Part shown: piece after piece, positions 47,307-59,083 of the stretch
Layout: every line of letters begins with the position of its first letter
Numbering within the stretch: the stretch's first letter is position 1
Assembly: GCF_036324505.1 (NCBI RefSeq)
Contig: NC_086356.1
Location: forward strand, 10,106,744-10,170,743
DNA from: Eleginops maclovinus
Lineage: Eukaryota > Chordata > Actinopteri > Perciformes > Eleginopidae
Reading direction: 5' to 3'
DNA: 64,000 bases
Notes under the pieces: model-generated
Database searches by the model: none
What the model was told of the DNA's origin: nothing
The model's input: only the letters and a program-made list of their open reading frames with translations
Translations under genes and position numbers: made by a program

Positions 47307-47510
47307 ACGTTACCAGACACATTCTAGTTCCAGCTTTCTAACGTTACCAGACACATTCTAGTTCCAGCTTTCTACCGTTACCAAACACATTCTAGTTCCA
47401 GCTTTCTACCGTTACCAGACACATTCTAGTTCCAGCTTTCTACCGTTACCAGACACATTCTAGTTCCAGCTTTCTACCGTTACCAAACACATTCTAGTTC
47501 CAGCTTTCAA
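47307..47510. repeat. 34-bp minisatellite, six copies
   Basis: Six contiguous 34-base units start at 47307, 47341, 47375, 47409, 47443 and 47477. The core is CGTTACCAGACACATTCTAG followed by TTCCAGCTTT. Variants are few: first base A in units 1-2 and C in units 3-6; CAG in units 1, 2, 4 and 5 but CAA in units 3 and 6; the last unit ends CAA instead of CTA. There are no spacers, so it is not a CRISPR array. Confidence 0.95.
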
Positions 47511-47823
47511 ACGCTAGCATTATGTATTAGTCAACTGGAAATCTTCAGGTTGACAAACAAGGTTCATCTTATATGTTAACACCTCTAAACAAAATTCAGC
47601 ACCACAGAAAGCACCTTAAAATGTTCTTCATGTTGCTATATGAAATATTATACATTCTTATTAGACATATTAGATATTGTAAACCTGTCATCATGCAATT
47701 TTCTTCTTTTTTTTTTGTTGACATTTCCAGATTTCTTTCTGAAGAAGAGATTAGCTCACCTTGGTATTAGGCCCCCCAAAAATCTTAAAACGTGTTAGTT
47801 AGTCAAATTGTCATTAGACAGAC

Positions 47824-47847
47824 TATATATATATATATATATATATA
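47824..47847. repeat. (TA)n tract
   Basis: About 12 TA units followed by GATATATG. Confidence 0.95.
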
Positions 47848-48959
47848 GATATATGACATATTGAAGAAATATGAGATGGTTGAGAATAAATTCAAAGGAT
47901 GAATAAACATTGAAAATATTGTACTAATATTTTTAAAGTGGATCCTTGAGGAAAGTGTTTATTTTCGAAGGTTTAACTTTTTGTATAATACAAGGTGTGA
48001 AGGCAGAACACCCACTATATGAAGAACCTTGTAAAGCAATGATAATGGAAACTCTCAAAGTGAGAGTAAAGGAGTGGGAAGAAGAGACAGAAAATTCCAA
48101 AGAGATAGAGGGAAACATCTGGTCAGTGGATCCTTGGCTTTAATTTGGGGTGACAACACGCAACACACACGCACAAACAAGTAAACAGATTATGTCTCTG
48201 ACCCGCCTTTTATTGCACTCAAATTTTCAAACGGTTTAATCATGGCTGTGTTGTCATAGTAAGCACAAATCATTGAGCTCATTATCAGTTGCTGATCAAT
48301 TACTGCCTGATCCCTTCATTGCCTCGCCCTACTGTCTTGTTGTTCTGTGTTACAGTTCTAACAAGACTCAGATGTTGGAAGGCAGTCGTCTGAAGGGAGA
48401 AAAGATGTTTTGTCACACCAGAAAACAATTTGTTAGATGCATATTTGTCTTTTTTCCCCCTAAACTACTTAAGAAGGCTGTGGGGGCTTCCCTCTCTGGA
48501 TAGGATTGTACTTTACATGCTATTAGCTTTGTAATAAGTAACAAGAAGCTCAAAATGGATTCACTTGATTTTATGAAAGATTCTTTTCAATTAATCAATT
48601 AAACCAAATAATAAAATGAATACTTTTTGGGGGAAAAGTGGTCTTAATATACTTATGATGATACGTTTTTGCACATTTACAGTTTTAAGACCTGTATATT
48701 AAGGTCACAATGCAAAAGCAATGCCTCTCTCTAATGATGAAAATATATGATTTTTTTTAAGATGTGGCCACATTTGTCAATGTTTTTCTCCCTTTTTTGA
48801 AAGAAATGAGTCAGTCTTATTCTCTTGTGGTTTTGGCTTACACTGCTGTGGCAATCTGAGGCCAAATTTCAGAGTCGAGCAGAGTGAAGGTCCTGATTCA
48901 GGGTCAGCACGCAAAGCAAAAGAGTGATCTTTTTTCTTCCTAAAGAGCAACACAGACTT

Positions 48960-49210
48960 ACGATTGGTAAATGTGAGCGGGTTTACAGATTCCAGCTCAG
49001 ATGAGTTGACATAGGGTCTCTGGCTCCGCTGGTCATGCCTTGGATAAATCTTGATTGTTCATGCCTAGGAGGAGAATGCCATTAGGGACCAGCAGTTTGG
49101 CTCAGTGATCCTAATTGTTTCATTGCGGTTGAGCTGGTGGCTTTGAACGCATTATGGTCTTCAAACCAGCTCTGCAGAAATGGCCCTGGCAGTTAACTTT
49201 AATTACAGAC
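48960..49210. promoter_or_regulatory. Candidate conserved non-coding element
   Basis: About 250 bases of balanced, non-repetitive composition in an AT-rich setting 4.3 kb upstream of fgf10, with homeodomain-like words (CCTAATTGTTTCATTG, CCATTAGGGA, TTTAATTACAG). Function is inferred only from composition and position. Confidence 0.2.
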
Positions 49211-51552
49211 ACATTAAAACACTTATAGACAAAAGGGAGGTCTTGCGATAATGTACAGATACATTACAGTTAAGGTCAAGTTGCTGAGTGGATCATTCTC
49301 AGTGAATGCAAAAACATAAGTGACAATCTTAATAACACAGAGCACTTTCATTATGATCTGTTTTGAACCAGCCTTTAATATAGAGTTAGATTTGTAATTA
49401 AACAAGACAGCTTTAAAAGCTATGTGCTGTTCCCTTTCTCACTGAGTATATTTTTTGGTATTCCATTGAAATGAAATACGCACTGAAATTGGAAACGAAC
49501 ACAGATCAGTGTGTTAACTTTACCAATAAGTGAAACACAAGTAAACCCCTCCTTCTCAGGCGGCCCCTGCAGGTGGGCCAGCCTCCGGAGCGAAGAGACA
49601 GAACCTGAACATTGCATACTCAAAGATGTTCTTACAGAGAACAATAAAACTGATGCTTTGGTCAACGGCTATTGTATGATTCACACACCCCAGTTATTCT
49701 GATGGTCTCCTCATACTGGTTTTGAAATTAAAAAGGCAGGTTTATAATCACAAACACGTCCCCTCCTTATGCTACAAATTACAATAAAGGCAGCACTGTC
49801 TTCGTGTTAAAGCTGTGAGAGTTTACGTCATGATTGTCAAACTGAAGTTTTGACAGTCTGGTTTTTGTCATAAGCATGAATGTTTAATGGGTAGGAAATA
49901 CTTTTTAAGATCTTATAAGCTACAGCAGACTATTTTCTTGTGATGAACATTTTTAGTTTTACTGGGCTTATCATCCAGGTGATTATTAGCTGAAGATATC
50001 ACAACCACGGATTTCTTGAAATAGACTATCCGATACATCCAAATACGTGCACCTGTGTAGGTCAGAAGACTCCACAGGTCATTAAAAATGGAAACAAACA
50101 GCACATAGAGTGGTCTGAGGCAGGCCTGCTGTTCTTCCTCATCCACAACTGTCCTCTAAAAGCGACAGTAAGAAGGAATAGTTTGTTTCTTAGGGCAATG
50201 ATGAAAGTTATGACTCAATATGAAGTCATAACAGAGCTAATTATACATTTCAAAGAAAGTGTTGCCATATTTTGGTTTTTAGACACCCAACATAACATCT
50301 GTGAAACAGACATAACCTTCTGACATCTGCCTTACAGATATATCCATACACCAACAGTTCTGATGCCATAATGAACACTGCAGTCAAACAAACAACCGTC
50401 AGAAACACAGACTCTCCAGGAAGTGTGTGTAGCAGGCGTTGGTTTTAATAACGGGTCGATCGGAAGTATTTGATGCTTATTTTGTGTATTGGCTCTGTAC
50501 GCTCATTATAAACTAACATCATCGCTAACACTGGATGTGGTTTAGGGTAAATAATTACTGTCAGTGGGAACACAGACTCGACATGGCAGTCAAAGGATTC
50601 AAATAGATGAAACTGCCGCTGGCACAAAAGTGGAGATGCTAACAAGGCGAAAAGAATTTCCTGTACATTAAAATAATTCAAGTCTTAAGTGACTCAAAAC
50701 TTTATTAGACCTCATCAGAGTTTACATTTTAAAAAGGTAACCTTTTGAAATGTGTCCCAATGCATCACTGACAACTTCCTCTGATATTGGTTCAACAAGC
50801 TTCCATATTTTAATCACTACATGGAAGTAATTACCATGTGGCTGCACAGGAGGCTAAAAAGCTGAAATTAAACACAATTGCAACTCAAATTTTAATTCTC
50901 ATTTACAACAAGTGATATTTCAACACCCAGTGACTTTGAGAGTTCCTTTCAGATGCGAATGCTCTTCATATTATCCTCTTCTGTAGTATCTGTTGCTGTA
51001 AATGCAGTAATAAAGCCAAATTATAGCTTAGTATAAAGCATGTTTTAAATGTTTGAATGCTGCTCATTAATGCTAAATATGGAGACAGAGGAAAGCGCTA
51101 CAAAGAATAAAGCAAAGAAAATATCTACCTGTATCCACCTTGGTAATTTTGGAAGACATTCCCCGTGGATTTTGTCCACCATGCATGTAGCATATCTACC
51201 TATTTGATCATGCTCTCCAGGGGAGGTGTACGGTCTTCACTAAAATATTGATGAGAACCGGGAGTGTTGGTTCCGGGTGAATAATGCAACAGGTGGATTA
51301 GTTCTGGTTTCAGAGAAAGCGAGCGGATACATAAATTAATGATTATAGCGCCTACGATCCACCTCTCTTGCAGAATTTAAGGAGGAAAAAAGTAAAGAAA
51401 ATGATTGTGAAAGAAATTCCAAGTCGTTTGTTTGCTGTTGCAGATTTATTTGAAGGCATATACTGTATATGTAACATGACTTGTCTTTGGCAATTTTAGT
51501 TTTATTAAGATCCAGGCAATAATTGACTAAATTACATAACACCGTATTAAGA

Positions 51553-51857
51553 GAGCACCTTTTCTGCAACCATAATGAAGTTTGACATTCAGCATACACC
51601 AGCACATTTGTCATAGTCCAGACATGTAAAAGAGAAAACAAATAAAGTTGTACAGCATGAGTGAAAAAGGGAGATTTTTTAGGGAGAGAGAGGAGGAAAT
51701 GGAGAGATAATTGTCTTTGATGATTGATGGTTCTGGTGGCTTTCTTGTTTATTTCACCCGGCAGAAGGCTGAAAGCAAAGTAGGCCTGTAACCAATCAGT
51801 GGTCATCATTAAAGGTAGGATGAATGCCAGAACCAATCAGAGGCGGGTTCATTAGAT
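51553..51857. mobile_element. Dispersed repeat, copy A (short)
   Basis: The left part (51553-51667) aligns with 53466-53586: GAGCACCTTTT, CCATAATGAAGTTTGACATT, then TGTCATAGTCCAGACA. The right edge (51827-51857), CCAGAACCAATCAGA and GGTTCATTAGA, aligns with 54394-54423. So A carries both ends found around copy B in a shorter form. Family unknown. Confidence 0.55.
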
Positions 51858-53465
51858 GGAGGGGCAGACATGTTGTCTGTAGAGAGGTGTTTGTTAAGTC
51901 TGTAAAGCTCTTTTTAAAACTCTTTACACGTAGCTGTAAACCCTTCTTCTCAGCACTTAATGTTTCTGCTAACAGTCATTAAAATACATTCAACCTTTTA
52001 AGTAACTGAATTCATTGACTCTTATTACTACTACAATTGTATCTACCTACAAAACAAAAGACAAACTGATAATAATTAACACTAATTCATATAAAAAACA
52101 TATAATGATAACATATGGGGCTGAAGCTAGTGATGTAGTCTGTTTATCTCGACCAAATATCCAAAACAAAAACGGGTTCAAGAGTCATTCAAAAATGAAT
52201 TGGGTGATAATTGAAATAGTTGTGATTTAGATTTCTGTCAATGGTTAAATCAGCTCATTGTTTCACTACAATTTTTCATCTAAACATCCAATAATATATT
52301 TGCCACCATGCTTCCTAGTAACCAAAGGTGATACTTCCAAGGAGTGGCTGCCATGACGTGCAGATGCGTCAGGCAGGAGCTAAAATGGAGGCCAGGTGTG
52401 TGAACGTGTGTGAGAAGAGGCTTGAGGGTTATTTCACCAAAATGCTCCCAGACCTTTCAAGCACGAAGAGCATGCTGCTTAAGACATCATGGTGCGGCAG
52501 CCTGCTTCGCTTTACAGATAGCTTACAGTGCTCTCTTGACCTTGACGCACAAATGCGTGCACCTCCAAGCTTACACACTCCCTGACAAATATACACATGT
52601 CCATGGTCATGTGCACACACACATTTGCATAAATGTCAGATAAGGGTTAGAGGTCAGGGGAAAGAATGAGGAATGGGAAGTTGCATCAGCTGCATGTTGA
52701 TGAAGCTTTAATAACCTCACACACCAGGCCCACACACACACACACACAACCCCCACCGCCCCGCTCATGTCCATTACTTTGGCCCTAGTCGGAACCAGAC
52801 ACCTTTCCTGTTCCATGTCCTCAGGTTGAATTTCAGGTATCAGGTTCTTTTTCCCCTTTCCTAACCCCTCTGCACACGCTCAGTTAACAGGTGACCAGTG
52901 TAGCTTTATCCTTTACATAGGAGCAGCGCAGGTAGATACCTTCCACCAACCCCCCGCATTGCACATTAGCGAGGAGAAGAGAGGGTGACAGGAGTTGAAA
53001 GGCAATTATGTCGGTCTCTGATGAGAGTACAAACTGAGACGGACAAAGCCGTGTGATGTGGTGAGGCCATCCAACCATCCCCAGGTACACCGGTAGACAA
53101 TAGCCAACTGAAAGCCCTGCATTCTGTCTAGACATGCTAGCAAACCAAAGCAAAAAGAGTCAATAAAGACAAGATGAAGACGTTCGTTCGTTCGTGGGTA
53201 AGCCAATAAGGAAAGAAAAAGCTTGTTAAGCTGAAAAAGCTTTAAAGGCACTTTGAAACACTTGAAATGCATTTGAATTATTGTGTTAAGCTCTTGTCTC
53301 AGGAGTGGGTTATCCTCTTCGAAGATCAATCAAAAAAAGTTCATTTTAAAGGGTTCTGTATGTTTGATGCATGTTTTTTTTTTTCATGAGATAAATAGCA
53401 GACTTTTCAAAGACATGTTCATCTTGAACTTAAAGGCACCGCATAACTACTAACTTTACCCAAGT

Positions 53466-54423
53466 GAGCACCTTTTATGTGACCATAATTAAGTTTGACA
53501 TTCACCATAAACTGGCCCATCTGTCATAGTCCAGACACTTGTGTATTTAGAGCGAGACTAAAACAAATACATCATGGGTGAGAAGGTGGTGGTTCTGGGG
53601 CAACTGCGTTACCACCTGTAATGCTTTCTCTCTTGAGTGTAAATATGTTTTGCGATAGTTCATTGATCGTACAAATTGTCATCTGGCTGTAATAACTGTA
53701 GCACATTTTTACAAGGCTAGCATGAACACCTGCGATCACATGCTGCAGCTCTGTTTGATTCCACGCTGAGCCTGACAACAACAAATGCATTAACAGCGTT
53801 GGAAGAAGCCCTGCTACCAGAGATGGCACACTCTTGAACAGACACACATAAAACACACACATGAACCTGCGGTTTCTAAAACCACAACAAACACTTACTC
53901 AGGGACTAATCCCATGTCTGTATGGAGTGTTTTCTCCTGTTTACACTCTTCAGTAATGATGGGGCCATTAGACATGAAACTTGGTCTTACATTAAAGGAG
54001 TCATCACGCTTCATCATAACAAGAGTCTGTTGCATGTAATGAGGACGGTGAGGCTGGGCTTCCCCTTGTCTAGATGCTGATGTCTTGACTCACTGGTTCC
54101 CACAGCGTTTGTCCCACAGTTGTCCTTACTGAAGGGGAATCCTGCTTTTCACAATCTCTAGGTTCCAAACCACGAGGGGCCGCAGGATCTCAAGAAACCT
54201 TTGATTGCTGCTCAAAATATTAAGGGCTTTATCAGACTTACAAATAATCATTGCTTCTATATGGTCATTTATTCGATCTTTCCTCCTAAAAACATACGTC
54301 TGCTGTATATATAACACACTTTTGGTTGAAGTGGTCCAAACTGGTAGAAATACTGTATTGTGAGCGGCCTCTAGTAGACATGCGAAAAGAGCACCAGAAC
54401 CAATTAGACAATGGTTCATTAGA
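53466..54423. mobile_element. Dispersed repeat, copy B (possibly longer version)
   Basis: The left end (53466-53586) has GAGCACCTTTTATG, CCATAATTAAGTTTGACATT and TGTCATAGTCCAGACA, matching copy A. A right-edge match (CCAGAACCAATTAGA, GGTTCATTAGA) lies at 54394-54423. The roughly 800 bases between have no counterpart in A. Whether B is one element or two unrelated pieces is not settled; the left-end homology is the firm part. Confidence 0.45.
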
Positions 54424-56763
54424 AAGCTGTTCTTAAAGATTTACAAAAAGTGCCAGAGTGCCACAGACAGTGTAGGGAAGTCTGAAAACTTGAAGGACAT
54501 CTAGCACATTGCTGGTTTGTTTCTTTTCAGCCTCATCCTTTAAACGTAAAACTTAGTGGCTAATCTTTCTTTTGAGTACACATGTCAACACTCGCTGTAT
54601 GCCTGAAAGATGGCTGTGAAAAGTATGTAGCTCGCTCTTTCTCAGAGGGCAGCAGCTGTCGTAAATGATGTATTAAAATCCAGATCTGTACAAATATGAC
54701 AGTGACATACAGTATTTGGAGCTCTGACATAGCTTTGTGAATTTCAAAGGCTCTTGTTCATATGGCGGCCAGTGCAACTGTCGTGTTGACTTCTGTCATC
54801 GCGATCAGTATGCGTCAACATTGGCCCTCAAATGGAGACAAACATAAAGTACATTGTCTTGTCTTCTCTGGGGTCAAATGCCTTTTTAACACACTTCTCA
54901 GTTCTGTGCACAAAAAAACTGTGTGCGCAATTCCCTTTTGTAGAATAAGAAAGTAAAAAAAGTACATCAGTGCCTGCTGAAGCCAACTCACTCATATGGA
55001 TGCAACAAAACACAAGGATCTTTGATGTTTTGGATGCGGACCCAACTGAGTCCACATGTTTCCAAAAAGAGATGTTTAAAGGCTAATGGAAAAGAGAAGG
55101 ATTACCAAGCACCACAAATCAGGTCATGAACTTTATTCACAACAAACAGACATGTCATGTAGCTTTGTTTGTCTTGTCTTGGTTTAAAATGAATGAGTGA
55201 TGAGGTTAAATGGGAGCTTCCATAAAGAAAAACCACAGTATTTGTACAATATTTTGCATAGTGTGTCAAAGCAAAGTTAGCTAACTTGCATCACCGCAAG
55301 CTATGGCCTACTTACTCAAGCCAGTCATTCTTTACCCAGCACCTGTTACTTATTATCAGGCAACAAGATTACCAAACGTCTTGTCATGACTAATGGGTCA
55401 CATTCATTTTTATATGACAATTCATTTAACCTCCATTATTTTTTTGGAGAAACTCAGAATATCTTGTTTTTCTGTTCTGTGTTTTTAAACTGAACTGACT
55501 AGTTTCAGGAATAAGTACCTATCTTCTATGTTCATATATAATACAGGAGTTGGCACTTTTAACATGTGTATGATTTTCTTGTCTCTGTTCTTTCATTTCA
55601 AGTGCGAGAGACCATAGACAATGCTATTATCTAATGTCTGCCCTCAGTAGATTTATATTGCGTCACTGGCTTGCTAACTCTCTCTCTCTTTCTTTACGTA
55701 TACCTTAGAATAAAGCAGCCAAGTACATCTGAACCTGTTGACCTCACAAAAGTCCCTGAGACAGATAATGAAGAAATACCAGTGTATTGCCTCAGTCTGG
55801 TACATCAGCTCAACACATTATGTTAAGATGTGGCAGGATAACAATAAAACCCAGAGATTGAATGCAGTCAGCACTGTATCTTTGATGTGATCTGTCCAGC
55901 ATCTGGTGTAAGAAAGGCATATTACGTTCAGACTAACAAACTTGCCTTAGCTTAGCATCTTTGTGTACTGATAGGCCGAGACAGCTGAGATGAACACTAA
56001 TTAAACTGTGACATCAGAGACACATGAAGCACCTGCTGCTGTCGTAAATTTTACAGCAAATTGTTCAACAAATTGGTCGCCTGGCCTTCATAATCTTATT
56101 CTGGGATGTTCAGCACTCAGCAGACCCAACAGAAACACTTGTAATCCTCTGCCTGTAGACTTTACATTTTCACACGTATAGTAGGCCTCTAGTGAAGGCA
56201 GTACAGTATTTCCTGCAAATGTGCAAGCAAGCTGTGGATTTGTGAAACATGTACAAATCTCAGATGGCAGAAGGGTGCATGCTTGGACAACTGAAAGATT
56301 GCATTTTAAATCCTTTCAAGATCAGGATGTATCCGTGCTAACACAAACAGATGTCTGATTTCACTTTTGTTTGTTTTTCTAAGACAAGACAAACTCCTAT
56401 CTTCAAATGTAACTTGTAAATTGTATTGTCTTTCTAGTGGAGAGGGATGATTGCACATACGCAGGCAGGGAAAATATATCTACCACACTCCTTGTCTTTA
56501 TCTGTCTGACTCGCTGCACTTCTCTTAATTTACAGCCATTAGCTGACTGATAAATCAGTTTTATTTATCTAGGCAAACACACCTTTGGATACTTATTCTT
56601 TGAGTCAATGTTTCTCAAGACCAAGTAACTCAGTTACTGCTATTCTTTGAAATAGTCTTTTTAGAAGCTGAGTTTTAGAATAAACCTTGACAGTTAACTT
56701 TCCCCTTGTGAGAGGCAACTGACTAAAGTTCCCGCTGAGCCTAAAACAAACACACATGATTCG

Positions 56764-57054
56764 ATGACTACTCAACCTTTCACTGGTAGGGATTACAGGA
56801 CTTTTCCCCAGTGGGTTGCTGGTTTGAAACCTCATTATATCGTGCCTGATTATGGATTTAATCCTGAACCAGACATCGACTGGTCCACTGGACCCAGACA
56901 AGACATCCGCTCCCTCAACAGGAGGGACTTCGATCATGGTCCACTGAAACTCTGCAGAGTGAAAGATCTCTCAATACATTTTAAGCAATATTACATGAAG
57001 TTCTTAAAAAATAATCACAATGTCTCAAATCAGGTGTTCATGAAGGGAGGCTAA
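56764..57054 (+). other. Unrecognised exon-like open frame (possible CDS)
   Basis: A 96-codon frame opens at ATG 56764 in non-repetitive sequence. Its middle (residues 10-65) has a protein-like composition with aromatic and acidic residues (DYRTFPQWVAGLKPHYIV, PEPDIDWSTGP, RSLNRRDFDHGPLKL). Splice-like boundaries exist on the plus strand (TAG|G at 56789/56790, A|GTGAAA at 56958/56959, 169 bases) and also on the minus strand (CTGCAG above 56951, GTGAAAGG below 56784, 168 bases, open frame FQWTMIEVPPVEG...). I do not recognise either product. It could be a single exon of an unknown gene, a fossil repeat, or chance. Confidence 0.3.
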
Positions 57055-59003
57055 GGCAAAGAGCCGGTGAAAGAGGCCGACTGAGGAGAAACTTTCCTGG
57101 ATTTTTCCCCTCAGCCCAACAATTGCACAAAAATTTGAGCCATTAAAGCAAAACAGCAATTGGTTCTTAAGATGTTACATAATCAGCCGGACTATTTAAA
57201 TCCAGTCTGAAATCTGAAATCCAGACAAAACTGACTTTTCCATGACCTTAACAAGTGGTCATAATTGTAACTATGACTACGAAATGATCACAACCAAACA
57301 ATAGCAATGTCTGCTCGGAAGACGGTTTTATTGTTACACTGCTCATTAGCAACATTTTTGCAAGGCACATACAAATGAGTCTTGCTGATACAGGTGTCAA
57401 AACATGCTTTTGTTCATGGCTTACAAATGATGTATTTTTATTAAATTGCTGAGCATTGAGGCGGTCAGTTGATTGGATTTTGTGTGTTTGGTCTTGTTCC
57501 ATGTAGAAAAGCAAGCTGCGTGTCATTTTAAAAACAGCAGGAAGGCCTTGTCATTGAATACTGAAGCTTTGTTAAGGGGGGAGTTTGCTTTTCAGATATT
57601 TTTAACGGCAGTTCTCGGACATTCTTGGTGCCGTCATGTTTTACCTCTTGCACTATGAAGCTGCATTGCAAGATGTGCTTGGTTTTACATCTTTGAACCT
57701 GTGTCTGTGAGAGTAGTCTTCTTTTGGTAAAGCGAACACCAGGAGCACATGTTGACAATAAATTCCATAAATATATAAATATGTTGTTCTATTTTAAAGA
57801 AATAAAACATTTCAAAGTAGCTGCCAAATAATGGCATATAATACGTATTTTCACAAATGTTTTATCTGATTTAAAATGTAACAGTTAAGTTAACAGATTG
57901 AAGCCACCTAATAGTCAGTGTCTGTTCAGCATGTAGGTACCTCCAGCAGGGGGTCACACCAACCTGGCGAGCTCAGTAGGGAAAGGGAGACCCACATACT
58001 CTCTGTTTGTCCATAGATTTAAATCAATCCAACACTCCACTCTCCAGCATGCTCATTTTTTCCACGGATAACCCAGCAGCAGATGCAGTGATCTTCGCAG
58101 TGATAAATCTGTCAGGATGTCTGCCGTTATATACGTCTGTCCCTCACTTCTAGCATTTCCAGCCACTGGCGTGAAATCTAGAGGAGTCTTCTTGATGTAA
58201 GGAGGTTGAGAAAGAGTGCCAGGGATACAAATTACTAGGCTTTTGAGTTTTTTATGATTTTTCATACACATACTGTATGACCTATAAAATATTGGAAAGA
58301 AAGAGGATCGCTGGTGATAAACGGAGCAAATGAGCTAAAGCTTTTAGGGATGTGTGTTGGATGGGGGAGTTCTGGGAACAGTGGGTGGGCTGTGATACAT
58401 GTAACAAGCAATGATGTCACGAGAACAATTTGTCTGGGAGATAAAGACAAGTGGTGAAGTTGTTATCTTAGAAAGATGGAGAGAGAAAGACCAAGAGAAA
58501 GGTTAAATGCAACGAAATATATCATCACGAATACACATGACAAGATAACTGTTCCTGGACAGAAAAACTGTGTTTGTAATTCATCAAAAAAAAGTAATAA
58601 AACCTACTTTTAGTTTGCCATTATTCTTTTGACTCATTATTATTAATGCCAGTTGCCATCTTGTGTTGTTGAAGAACTTGGAAGTTGAAATTAAACAACA
58701 TTTTTACAACTTTTGTACAGTATATTATGTACCAGGTATTTTCTACTGGAAGTTACTCGACTGTTGCAACATTTTAGCGTTTCGTTCTTTTGTCACTCCT
58801 TTGCAGAGCAGAGAGAGATCTTGTAAAAGTCCAGCTGTGAAGAGAAATTCCAGAGCCTCTAGGAAATGTTATCAGGCAGCATTAGCCCAAATAACGTTGA
58901 TTAATCATTTACTAACAGGCTCTGACGTCGCTACATCTGAGAGACATCCAAAGGCTAATAGATTACTCACACTGCCTGGTGTTCCTGGTCACACGCTGAC
59001 ACA

Positions 59004-59006
<3 letters not shown>

Positions 59007-59080
<74 letters not shown>
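59007..59080. repeat. (AC)n microsatellite
   Basis: Perfect run of about 37 units. Confidence 0.97.

Positions 59081-59083
<3 letters not shown>

Larger units (their letters stand above)
46548..56763. other. Intergenic, 5' of fgf10
   Basis: Holds the 34-bp minisatellite, a TA tract, the candidate element at 48960 and the dispersed repeats at 51553 and 53466. A 166-codon minus-strand frame (51836-51336) overlaps repeat copy A and is not supported as a gene. Confidence 0.65.

Noticed and set aside
47307..47510. CRISPR-like array
   Set aside because: Units are contiguous with no unique spacers, and the context is vertebrate; it is a minisatellite.
51336..51836. 166-codon minus-strand open frame
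   Set aside because: Overlaps the dispersed repeat copy A, has no recognisable domain, and its composition looks random.
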